Source of the DNA: Epiperipatus broadwayi
Taxonomy: Eukaryota; Onychophora; Udeonychophora; Euonychophora; Peripatidae
NCBI GenBank assembly: GCA_028023455.1
Contig: JAQFVV010012669.1
Coordinates: 686,501 to 750,500 of the forward strand
DNA length: 64,000 bases
Direction of reading: 5' to 3'
Shown here: one piece after another, positions 12,900 to 22,640 of the stretch
Layout of the letters: each line of letters starts with the position of its first letter
Position numbering within the stretch: the stretch's first letter is position 1
Program-made: the position numbers and the translations under genes
Notes under the pieces: generated by a model
The model's database searches: none
Told to the model about the DNA's origin: nothing
What the model saw: only the letters and a program-made list of their open reading frames with translations

Positions 12900-13454
12900 C
12901 CGGGCGGCCATAGACGTAGTCGGCTTTTCCATTAAATCCCATAATTTTTTTCTATATTCCGCCCACTCTCCATCTCCAAAATGTTCTTCTTCGCGCTCTC
13001 GTAAACTTTCAGCCTCTTTTCGCATTTCTTCAAAAACATGTTCCTTTCTTTGATGATACTTATGCTGACAACATGATTCCAAGTAAAGTTCATCAATGCC
13101 CCAATATTCCAAATCCTCACTGAACGACAGCACACACATTTCCTCCACTAAATGTAACTTGCCCGTCCTATAGAAATTCAAGATGGAACTGAAACTTCTA
13201 GGGTGACGGTCAAAAAAATACTCATTATCAATTAAGCTGTAATCGTCGCATAATTCCATAATAGCCTCGTGCGTATTGCATTCTCGCAATCGCCCTAAGC
13301 GTGTGTGGGGCAAGCGGTCCAAAGTGCGCCATAATACCTCGTGCTTCACTCCTCCAACGTTAAGAGAGACACGGCGATTAAGAGCCCTGCTACGTATGAT
13401 CATAAATGGATCTGGAGGAAGAGAGCTCATCGACCGCGAAAATGTGCGATGCAT
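12900..13454 (-). CDS. First coding exon of a Kv2/Shab-like voltage-gated potassium channel (T1 domain)
   Basis: This exon encodes 185 residues of the cytoplasmic N-terminus of a Kv2 (Shab) family channel subunit, which sets tetramer assembly and delays membrane repolarisation in excitable cells. The first in-frame ATG is at 13454; an in-frame stop lies upstream at 13524-13526, and only non-ATG codons precede the ATG. Visible features are the Kv2-type leader SSLPPDP (residues 10-16), the T1 core RRVSLNVGG (27-35), LWRTLDRLP (41-49), [10 protein letters not shown] (76-85) and FYRTGKLH (94-101). The tetramerisation zinc signature H-x5-C-x20-CC is intact (His101, Cys107, Cys128, Cys129). A charged linker (135-170) follows, then [15 protein letters not shown]. 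The exon stops at a codon boundary (phase 0) before a consensus GTGAGT donor, just where Kv2 proteins enter S1. S1-S6 are not in the window. It is much richer in GC than its surroundings. The acidic linker and the PTTSMAAR end differ from the usual Shab sequence, so this may be a diverged paralogue. Confidence 0.95.
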
Positions 13455-13790
13455 GGCTACGGGTATCACACCGAAAATGCTCAAAGTAAGCCAGCGACGC
13501 CGAAAAAGTAATCGACAAGCAATTTAGAAGTCATAGAATCGCTGATTAAACAAGACAATTTAGCAGAAAAATAGATCTTGCAGTATTAGCGACAAATGTG
13601 TTTATCCATAAATTATCCTTTTGGTGGTAAGCTACGGTTGCTCTTAGTCCCGATTAATCCGTTGGTCGTTTTACTGTAACATCAGCCTTATTTTGTTGCG
13701 CCGAACTATCCCATGATTTAACGAGGAGTTATGGTAGCGAGAAGCTGCCATATCCTAAAACATCATTTAATGAGTTTTTACATTTTGCGC
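13455..13790 (-). other. Probable 5' UTR and 3' splice site of the Kv2-like gene
   Basis: Upstream of the ATG the minus strand carries mixed-composition sequence with no coding similarity. On the minus strand, just beyond 13790, a pyrimidine tract of about 20 bases (CTCTTC and T runs, 13795-13816) ends in ACAG, a good splice acceptor, so the T1 exon may begin at 13790 with earlier non-coding exons outside. A transcription start between 13455 and 13790 is the alternative. No TATA box or initiator is convincing. Confidence 0.4.
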
Positions 13791-13794
13791 CTGT

Positions 13795-14344
13795 AAAAAA
13801 AAAAGAAGAGAAAAAATATATATCAATAAGCGCACTATATAATTTTATTACTTAAAAAATTTAACATGTTTCAAACTTTGCGTATGTATGATGTATATAT
13901 TAACAATTTAGTCAACTATCCTTTTTGTTTCAACAGCTGATAAAACCTTGAAGAATGCGCATGTCTGGTATAAAAATGAATGCGATTTTCAACCAAAAAA
14001 TGTCATTTTCTCAAATTTCTTCGGTAACAAAAAAAAAAAAAGAAAAAGAAACTGTATTAGTAAAAGAGTGTCAACAATTACAAAATAAGCAATACGCTAC
14101 ATGATTTCTCGTAGAAGAACAGTAATTTTTTTTCTTTAATTATAACCCCAGTATTTGTTTATTTTTTATAAGAATAATACAACAATAACTAAAAATAGTT
14201 TAAGAAAGTTAATCCAACTTTTTTTGTTTGTTCTAGTAACTTTTTATTTACTTTTTTAAAATTATCAAATCTATGCATCTTCACAAACTATATATAATAA
14301 AACTAATGTACAATGAATTTTCTCAAAAGAAAATAAATATTAAT
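13795..14344. other. Region upstream of the Kv2-like exon with no gene seen
   Basis: AT-rich sequence with short A and T runs. No conserved reading frame. It may contain an upstream intron or promoter of the Kv2-like gene, but nothing specific is visible. Confidence 0.5.
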
Positions 14345-14890
14345 AATTAGAAGAAATTAATAACTCTAATTAACTTGGTTAGATTATTAATACAGAAGGA
14401 ATTATAATGGATGAAAATAATTATAAAAATTAAACTTGGATGGAATGCTTTAGACAGAAATAATTTACTATTTGAATATGCTATGAGTTCAAAAAAGAAA
14501 GTTTTTAATTGAAGGGTCTTATCAGATCTAACTATGGATCTAAAACTTCGCTTTTTAACATAAGAGCAATACAAAGATTTTAAATTACTCAACAAAAAAG
14601 GAAGAAATGAATATTGGAAATAACAAGAAGAGATCTAAAGCATTTCCTTGGGTGAGAGAACAGAGAGGTTTCATTGACATCATTGAAAAACCAGTTTAGA
14701 GACTGAAATGAAACTGAGCTGGATATATTGTAAGATGAGATGAGATTGCATGTGAAATGGTTGGATGAAATAAAGGAATTTTGTTAGTGTGTTGTGGAGA
14801 AGAGAGGCTATGAATCAGAGAAGAAACTGGATTAAACTTTGAAAGATTTTCATTCCAAAGTAGATTTATAATGCTTAAAAATGATGGTTT
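14345..14890 (+). mobile_element. 3' fragment of an RTE-type LINE
   Basis: Plus-strand sequence parallels the intact RTE copy at 33-34.6 kb: AGAAGAAATTAATAACT, GATTATTAATACAGA, ATAATGGATGAAAATAATTA, then GAGAGAACAGAGAGG and GGATTAAACTT near 14830. Frames are broken by indels. It is 5' truncated. Confidence 0.75.
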
Positions 14891-15747
14891 AAATAATCTT
14901 TACATAAATTAGTTTAAGACTTAAGTTTCTCTTTTACTATTCTTTTTTTTAAAGTCAATATATATTTATATACTTTTTTACATTTATATATCTATAATGT
15001 TGTTAATGTAACTATTGGAAATCTGCATGCACCAAATTATATAACATTTGTCAAAATAAGAGTCATAGATCACATGATCCTATCTCTTAAGCTTGAAAGT
15101 TATAAAAACAATGAGGATTGCCAATTCCTCTACAACTAATATGGCTTCAGGGCAATACGTCGTCGGTTGGCAAATACTAAAAAAAAAATCATAAAAAAAT
15201 AAAAAAAATGTACATGTATGCGACAAAATAATTTAGAAATTAAAAGTAATTAATATAATAATAATTGTATAATTATTATAGTAATTCTATAATTGCAGAA
15301 ATATGTACATTTTTTTTAATTTAAAATAAATATACAAATAAAGAACACTTTTCCTGATTTAATGCGAATCTGGCATTATTAATGGCGAACTGGACAATTA
15401 ATTACAATGGTCTAACAAAAAAAAAATTTTTAAAAATGCACTTGTATGAAAATATTGTATTATCTTTACAAATTTTGCGATGTGATTTAACTCAATTATT
15501 CATGTTAAAAATATATAAAACAGGTTCTAGTCTAAAAAAAAAAACTATACTATAATTTATAAAACCACCCTATATTAAGCTCAATTATAAAATACAGTGC
15601 ATAGCACTGGAATTGGCGGGGGGCCTCCCATGTTTTTGATGAGCTAAAGGCTCGGCATACACCTATATCAGACATTATATTACTCGCATAGCTGTAATTT
15701 TTATAATTGCCGATAAATTTACGGAAAAAAAATTTCTGTATGATATA

Positions 15748-15950
15748 GTCACCAAATCCTTTGGTCAGGATCAGTATTAAACCATTACAACATCACCTTC
15801 TAGGATCTGTTGATTTCTATGATCTGCATCGACTGGTACTACTGTAGGGAGGGAATTGCTACTGTTTTAACAGATTGTGTAAACATAAATGTTGGACGTG
15901 AGGTTTTAGTGGTTTAATACCAATCCTAGCTAAAGAATATCGGTGACTAT
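15748..15950. repeat. Short element with terminal inverted repeats of about 45 bp
   Basis: The left end (GTCACCAAATCCTTTGGTCAGG onward in shorter form: GTCACCAAATCCTTTGGT) is an imperfect inverted copy of the right end (TAAAGAATATCGGTGAC); both contain ATTAAACCA / TGGTTTAAT. Between them is TTGCTACTGTTTTAACAG, also found at about 16305. This marks a MITE-like repeat family with other members at 16080-16330, 42139-42480 and 46664-46890. Confidence 0.65.
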
Positions 15951-16079
15951 GATTATTAAAAAAATCAAAGACACCAAAAAGGATAAATACTGAACTGTAT
16001 TCAGATCTATATGACTATACAAATGAATCAGCTTCAATTAAAAACATTATTGGATTTTATTGGACTTATAGCTTTATAA

Positions 16080-16330
16080 TTAACTAAAATAGTAAAATGT
16101 GGCTGCTGGAGAGTTGCATTAGAGCCAAAGATGTGCCTGAAGTGCTCTCAGATCCAAGGCTCCTCACTAATGAAAGTCACAAGCTAAAAACTAGTCTGGG
16201 GATAATGAATGAGTATATACCAGAAAGGGATTTTGATATATAAACCTTTTAGCATCCATTAATTATTATGAATTGCACTGAGTGACATTACTGCATGGAG
16301 AGAGTTGCTACTGTTTTACATCAAACTTAT
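16080..16330. repeat. Copy of the 12-14 bp TSD repeat family
   Basis: Contains the family core AAAACTAGTCTGG with flanking GATAATGAATGAGTATA and GCATCCATTAATTA, which also occurs at 46.75-46.85 kb (AAACTAGTCTGGTGATATT) and 42.28 kb (GAACTAGTCTGAGAATATT). It ends in GAGAGAGTTGCTACTGTTTT. No coding potential. Confidence 0.65.
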
Positions 16331-17876
16331 GCTTGGCAACACACTATCACTATCCCTAAGCAATGGTTTAAGGGATCTGCTTGAATACATAGCATGTAAG
16401 TGCCACAAAATTATGAAATCAGATAAAAAGAAGTGATTATATATACCAAAGATATTAGAACTTTTTATCAGCCATGGACCAATCATTTTGAATAACATGA
16501 TGATGACAAACTATTAATGATCTCCAATTCATGAATTAATTGATTTTGAAAAGTAAATAGTTTTTTTTCCAATTGCTATTACAAATATTAAATTGCTCAG
16601 GATTATAGTTGTAGTGTCAGAAATGACAAAACTGAGCCACAATGCATACACCTTAAATTTTAGAATCTGACATTTTATCCCCTGCATTAAAAAAATATTG
16701 GGAATTTTAAATATTAATGAGTTTTACTGTATCTATATCATTGCTTTTGAGAATGATAATTTCTATGTTATTAGGGTGCATATTTATTAATAATATTAAA
16801 AAATTTTATACCCAGAATATTATGCAATATATTTTAAAGTGATGAATTCTTCAATCAACATAAATAAATAACTTGAAAAGTTTTTTGCAATATCAATGTC
16901 TAATTGCTAGGCAAACAAAAATTAACATAATTTTGTCTGTAGACAAAAATTTGTGGGAAGCAAATTTGTATAATTGTGGAAACAGTGTCCAATGAAAATA
17001 AAACCAAATTTATATTCCCAAGATAGACTATCTACATACTGATATTGGAATTATTTTTGTTTACTCAGCAGTTAGATAGTGATAATGCAAATTTGTGCAC
17101 ATTACTTATATATAGAAATTTAAGAATTCTCCACTTCAAAATATATTTCATAATATTTCACATTATAAATTTTTACTATTTTATAGTAACAATGAGGTCA
17201 ATTATTCAAGCCTATTAAAATAAATTTAGCCTTGGAAATATAACTTTAAACTAATTTCAATTAAGCATTGTTTCAATCCATAATTAAAATAATTTTATTC
17301 TCACAATTACTATTGTTTAAATTTGCTTCCCATCAGACAAAATTAAATTCATTTTAATATCTTTAGTAGTCTCATATTGATGTTGCAAGACTTTGCATGC
17401 TATTTATATATGGCCCTTGGATATATTTATATATACTCACACACATATACATGTTAAATGACAATTTTAATTTACAATGCTACTTTTTAATTTGTAAAAT
17501 AATACAAAGAAAATTCCATTAAAACATTCAATACTTGCATATACATAAACAGAAATGATCATTTCATACAAGTATTTGTGTGTAAACATAAATATTAAAA
17601 AAATTAAAACATCAGGTATAATTTATAATATCCATTCCATCGTAAGATTTGAAATAGAAGAATTAGAAATTCGTTATAATTAGGCAAGATAGATTAATAT
17701 TTTTAGAAATAATAAATATTCTATATGGATATGCCAAATATACATGCAGTAGGACATATATATACATAGTATATATGGATGAAATTGCTTCAAATAACAG
17801 CGCTTTTAATACCTGCACAATATATATATATGAAAAACAAGTTTTTGGTAAACGCCATCTGTTGACATATATATAT
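16331..17876. other. AT-rich stretch with no gene seen
   Basis: Only short unconserved open frames and TA-rich runs. Nothing recognisable. Confidence 0.5.
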
Positions 17877-17947
17877 TGTTAAAAGTAGATTGCCTTGACA
17901 ATAGTTTGACATTGTTGATTGTTATCTATATTGGGATTGCCTAAATG
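17877..17947 (+). repeat. Dispersed repeat next to a TA microsatellite
   Basis: TGTTAAAAGTAGATTGCCTT through TATCTATATTGGGATTGCCT is present in inverted orientation at 42731-42800, where it abuts a (CA)n(TA)n run. Here it abuts a (TA)n run on the same end. This looks like the end of a microsatellite-associated MITE. Confidence 0.65.
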
Positions 17948-18193
17948 TTGACTGGTTTCTAATGGTTATCATCATCATCATCATCAACCATTATCAATCT
18001 ACTGCAGGATGAAGGTTTCTCCAAGTTCAATCCATCTTCTCTTCTCCACATCATCCCTGCACACTTTCTTATTTCATCCATCCATCTCACATGTCTCTTT
18101 CTGGGTCTTTTACAATCTCCTGGAATCCAGTTTAAGATTTCAATTGTCCATCTATTATCATCTCTTCTAGAAATATGTCAGCCCAACTCCACT

Positions 18194-19745
18194 TCAGTCT
18201 TTTAATTTTTTCAATGAGGTCAGTAACACTGTTTGTTCTCTTACCCATACATAGACTTTTCGATCTCTTCTTGTTACTCCCAACATGCATTTCTCCATAC
18301 TTCTTTGAGTGGTCTGAAGTCTCTGTATTGCTCTTTGATTAAGTGTCCAAGTCTCAGATCCATAAATAAAAACTGGTAAAACACATTTATTAAAAACCTT
18401 CCTTTTCAAACACATACGCATATTTCCTTTTAGTATCAAGTTATTTCTACCAAAAACACTCTAACCAAGCTTAATTCTATGATTAATTTCATCCATTATG
18501 TTTCTATCTGTATTAATATTCTGACCAAAGTGCTTGTAATTATTAACTTCTTCTAATTCATCATAATCATTCTTTATTTTCATATTGTGAGAAAATCCAT
18601 TAAACATTACTTTGGTCTTTTTAACATTTTTCTTTAGTCCTACTTTCATCTGATAACTCCTGCAACATTTCTTGTAGCTCTAAAGCATTATTTGCAAAAA
18701 CAACTACATCATCTGCAAAATCTAAATGACTTAAATAATCTCAATTTACTTTCACTCCTTTAGCTCTTTAGCTTCCCATTTTAATCCACAAAATACTTTT
18801 TGCAACACTGCTGTAAAAAATTTGGAGATATGAAGTCACCCTGCCTTACACCCTTCTCAATGTTGACTTTCCCAGTATTATTATGTAATCTAATTGTTGC
18901 TATTGCATTTTTATAAATATTCTTTAAAATATGACAATATCCTGGATCTATACCTTGATGATCCAATGCTTTAATCACTGAAGAAATGTTTATAGAATCA
19001 AATGCCTTTTCATAATCTACAAATCTAAAGCATAATGGCAACTCATATTCATTTTTCCTTGCTATAACTTCTCTCAATACCTGGATATGATCTACTGTAC
19101 TAAAACCACTTTTAAATCCAGATTGTTCTCTTGGTTGGTGGAAATCCATTGTTCTCTGTGGATGAGTTGTAATTATCTTGGTAAAAAGTTTGTATAAAAC
19201 TGATAAAAGGCTGATAGGTCTGTAATTTCTAATATCTTCTTTATCACCTTTTTTAAATATTAATATTAATACTGCATTCTTCCAATCATCTGGTACATCT
19301 TTATCATTTAGACATTTGGTATATATCTTTGCTAAAAAAAAAACTCTTATTTCTTCACCTGCTTCTTTTAATATATAAATTATAGTTCCATCATTACTGG
19401 AGCCTTTTCTTTCTTCATACATTTAATTGCATATCTCACTTCTTCATTTAAAATTATGGGCAATTCGGAAGATGAAATAGATATAAGAGGTACTTGTTCT
19501 TTATTACTATATAATTCTTGATAAAAGTCTTTTACCAACTTCATGATGTCATCTCTCTTTTTAGCAATAATTCCATATTTTTTTCTTATTGCAGATATAA
19601 ATTTCCTACCAATACCAAAATGTTGTTTTACACTCTTGAGACTTTTATTCTCTTCTACAGCTTTTCTTGCTAATTCACAATTATACTTTCTTATATCATT
19701 TTTAACTCTTTTCTGCACCATTTTACAAAATTCAAGATATTCCAT
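18194..19745 (-). pseudogene. RTE reverse transcriptase and C-terminal region, broken
   Basis: Minus-strand pieces give the linker (19380-19745) and the RT fingers/palm (18781-19422). They contain DWKNAVLILIFKKGDKED, NYRPISLLSVLYKL, FVDYEKAFDSI (first catalytic Asp region) and KGVRQGDFISP. The F-A-D-D catalytic block is readable near 18700 in another frame. Then come KTKVMFNGF (18461-18649) and YGSETWTLNQRAIQRLQ with MLGVTRRDRK (18194-18439), the typical RTE C-terminus. The copy at 33.2-34.5 kb is the same protein in one frame. Confidence 0.85.
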
Positions 19746-19844
19746 CCTTCATATTCCTTTTTTTCTTCATAAATTTTCTAGTCTCAGTAGAAAGTTTATT
19801 GGTCAATTGCTTCTTTTTTCTACCAGCTATCTTTGTTGCAGTTT

Positions 19845-20847
19845 TTAAAAGTGTATCAGTTTTGCTCTGTTTATTTTCATATTAATTTCATTCAAATCTG
19901 AATCATGTTCAAAATCTGCTAATACTTGAACCTGATTTGTAAGTTGTAATTTAAATTCATTAGAATGTTTCTGAAGATTAGGAATATCAACTGTAAATAT
20001 TGTTTTTCTTAATAACTTTTGTCTCTCTAGTTTTGCATTAACACGTATCTTACATCTTACTAATCGATAATCACTTCCTGTGTTAAATTTATTAAGAACA
20101 TTACCCTCTTGAAATATGTATTTTCTGTTAGTCAAAATATAATCCAACTCTGCTGTACCTCCATTTGGATACTTCCATGTCTATTTCCTTTTAACATTTT
20201 TCTCAAAAAAAGAATTCATAATATAAAGTTTTTCTTTTTCTGCAAACTCCACAAGTCTATGTCCTCTCTCATTTCTATTACCATAACCAAAATTACCTAT
20301 AGCACTTTTATCTTTCATTTGTTTACCAATTCTAGCATTAAAGTCTCCCATAACAATTTTAAAATGTTGTTTACTCTGATCAATAGCCTTTTGTACATCC
20401 ATATAAAAATCTTATACTACTTCATCACTATGAGAACTTGTTGGGGCATAAACCAGAATTATCTGCATTTGGTATCTGCTATTAAGTTGTATAACTAATT
20501 TTGCCACTAATCCTACTCCACTTGTACTTCCAATATTTGTGCTTTTATAATAGAATATGTGTCCACTTTTTAAATCAATTGTCTCTTAACCTTTTTCCCT
20601 ACCTTCACAAAATCCAATAATGTCCCATTTAATATGTCAGTTCTTCTTCTAATTCTTGCAATCTTCCTTCACTTAAAAGTGATCTGCAGTTGTAAGTACC
20701 TAAATAAAAAGTCGTCATCAAATGGCAGCCCGGGTCCACAATCAGAGGATTCTTAGCATCCTCCACCATACGTTCTTGTTGTTGCAGCTGTTTTACTATG
20801 TGATTATTCATATAGTATACAAAGATGGATAGGCTGCTCACCAACAT
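19845..20847 (-). pseudogene. RTE endonuclease region (APE type), broken
   Basis: Three minus-strand pieces cover an apurinic/apyrimidinic-type endonuclease that nicks target DNA for retrotransposition. The N-terminal piece (20629-20847) holds TFYLGTYNCRSLL. The middle piece (20181-20402) holds the catalytic block VMGDFNARIGKQMKD and FGYGNRNERGHRLVEFA. The C-terminal piece (19845-20147) holds MDYILTNRKY and GSDYRLVRCKI, where the family usually has S-D-H; Tyr replaces the catalytic His. Stops and frameshifts separate the pieces, so this copy is inactive. Confidence 0.8.
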
Positions 20848-21084
20848 GCATTAGCCAGCGTGGTGAGTTTACTGGCTTTTTACCTCTGAGTTTAAGATCA
20901 AGAAACACCATGGTCTTTCTCCTCAGTTGCCTGATAAGGCAGAATAAAGGTTTGTGTAAATGATAAATATTTTCCCATAGATATATACAATTCTGGTAGA
21001 CAAAAATAAATCAGGTCTCTTATATATATATAATATTTAATAAAACAAGACACAAACTGTGCAACTTGCCTTTACGCTTGTGCT

Positions 21085-21430
21085 AAAATGTTCACTAGAT
21101 GGAGCTTATCACTAGCTCCAAATAAGCTTTAGTTATAAGTGCCAATAGAGAAAGAATTCAAAATCTCTATGGGAAAATACTCATCTCCAGACCAATTGGT
21201 TTCAAGCTTAATGGCTCACCTCAGTGAAGAATTAGGATTTCAGAAACTAGATCCAAAACTCGAACTCAAAGCACTTATTTAATACGTTACTATCAGTTTG
21301 AAAACATGAATTTTTCAGACACGTAATTGTCTTCAAATCCAGCCTTACAAACCAGATAGCTATATGGGTCTGAACTCAGTTCAGTTCACCATATATTAAT
21401 AGCTAAAGCAATATTACTTGGCAAAAGTCT
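21085..21430. repeat. Foldback-family repeat (member 1)
   Basis: GATGGAGCTTATCACTAGCTCC, here in shortened form TGGAGCTTATCACTAGCTC, begins a unit also found at 50962-51245 (TGGAGCTTTACCAATAGCTC) and 63205-63935. All three share TTATAAGTGCC- or TTGATAAGTG-type motifs, AAAATCTC, CCAGACCAATTGGTTTC and GGCTCACCTCAGTGA. This copy is followed by a short (TA)n run, as are the others. Confidence 0.7.
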
Positions 21431-22640
21431 TCGAGATATATATATAACTATTATTTTAATATTAAATTATTCTTCTAAAAATAACGGCTGCTCTGCCAAT
21501 TTTAAATAAATATTTCATTAAAATAGACTTATTTATAATATATATGTTCAAAAAAATATTTTAAAATATATTTTAAATTTTATTTTAAGACTTTAAAAAA
21601 GGGGAATTAAACATAAACATTACAAACTCTAATAGAATCTACTCAATTGTGAAGTGATTTTTGTTATAGATAGTAAGAAGTTTAAATCTGTTTTAAATTG
21701 GATTATTAAGTTAAAATTAATTTAAAAGATAAAAATTGTATTTTTGATTTTAATTATTCTCTTAGTAATCTTTTATAACAAATTTTGTTTTAAATCTAAT
21801 TTGAGCTATTTTTTTTATTTAAAAAGGAAGAGAAAGAATCAATGGACAGTTAATGTTGAAGTCTTATCTGTCAGTTTGTGCAGATATTATATTTAGATTG
21901 TGTGAATAGAATTCTTTGTGAGTTCACTCTTGTTTAACTATCACTATGTGAATAATACTTATCAATGCTTGGAGATTCACCTCATACTGAATTAAACTAG
22001 AAATAATGCCAGAAAATATAATTAAATCTAGTATCAACATCATGAATATCACCATTAAAAATGTTTCTCATAGCTAAATTGCCATCTAAAATATAGATAT
22101 AAGTAAATTCCTGGGGGAAAAAGCAAAAAAATATATGTAATTTAAATTGCTTGCCAAATAAATCGATATGAGTACTACAATAAAATCAATGTATTAATTT
22201 TTTTAAAAAAAACAAACAATTGAATTAAATACCATTGAATCAAAGAAACATTGCAAATTTTGCAGAATATTGAGAAATGTTTTAGTCTACCTACCAAAAA
22301 AAAAGAATATATAAGTTTGAACATTTTTCTTTAGAAGTGTGAAAAGAGAAGTCATAGTTAAATTTAAAGGAAATTGTAAAAAAAAAAGATTTAAGCATGA
22401 CCCACTTTAAATAAAAAATGTTATTATGTGTTAAAATAAAATAATAGACTTAGTTTGACATAATCTATTAAAAAGAATTGAGTCAAAGATTTTTTTATCA
22501 TGAATTAATCAAAAAATTTTATCATAGATTAAAATATAAAAAGTAATTTTCATTTGATGTGCTTAAATAAAAAGAAAGTTAATTTACAATGTAAATTAAT
22601 ATGTGAGAAGTAAATATATTGAATACACTAATAAGTAATA
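21431..22640. other. AT-rich stretch with no gene seen
   Basis: A/T-run rich, no conserved frame, no clear repeat structure. Confidence 0.5.

Larger units (their letters stand above)
17962..20900 (-). mobile_element. Nearly full-length RTE-type LINE
   Basis: The element runs right to left. Its 5' leader (20850-20900) precedes an endonuclease region, then reverse transcriptase, then a short C-terminal region, ending in a (GATGAT)n tail (the plus-strand ATCATCATC run near 17968), typical of RTE-clade LINEs. Frameshifts and stops break the polyprotein into pieces, listed below. Related copies in this window at 5.2, 8.1, 14.3, 22.6, 33.0 and 57.7 kb make it the dominant repeat family. Confidence 0.85.

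Noticed and set aside
13455-13484. Extending the Kv2-like protein to the TTG-initiated residues [10 protein letters not shown]
   Set aside because: The codon at 13482-13484 is TTG; the first ATG is at 13454 and gives an N-terminus like that of other Kv2 proteins.
13276-13527. An 83-residue plus-strand frame overlapping the Kv2-like exon
   Set aside because: It is the antisense shadow of the T1 exon, with low complexity and no family resemblance.
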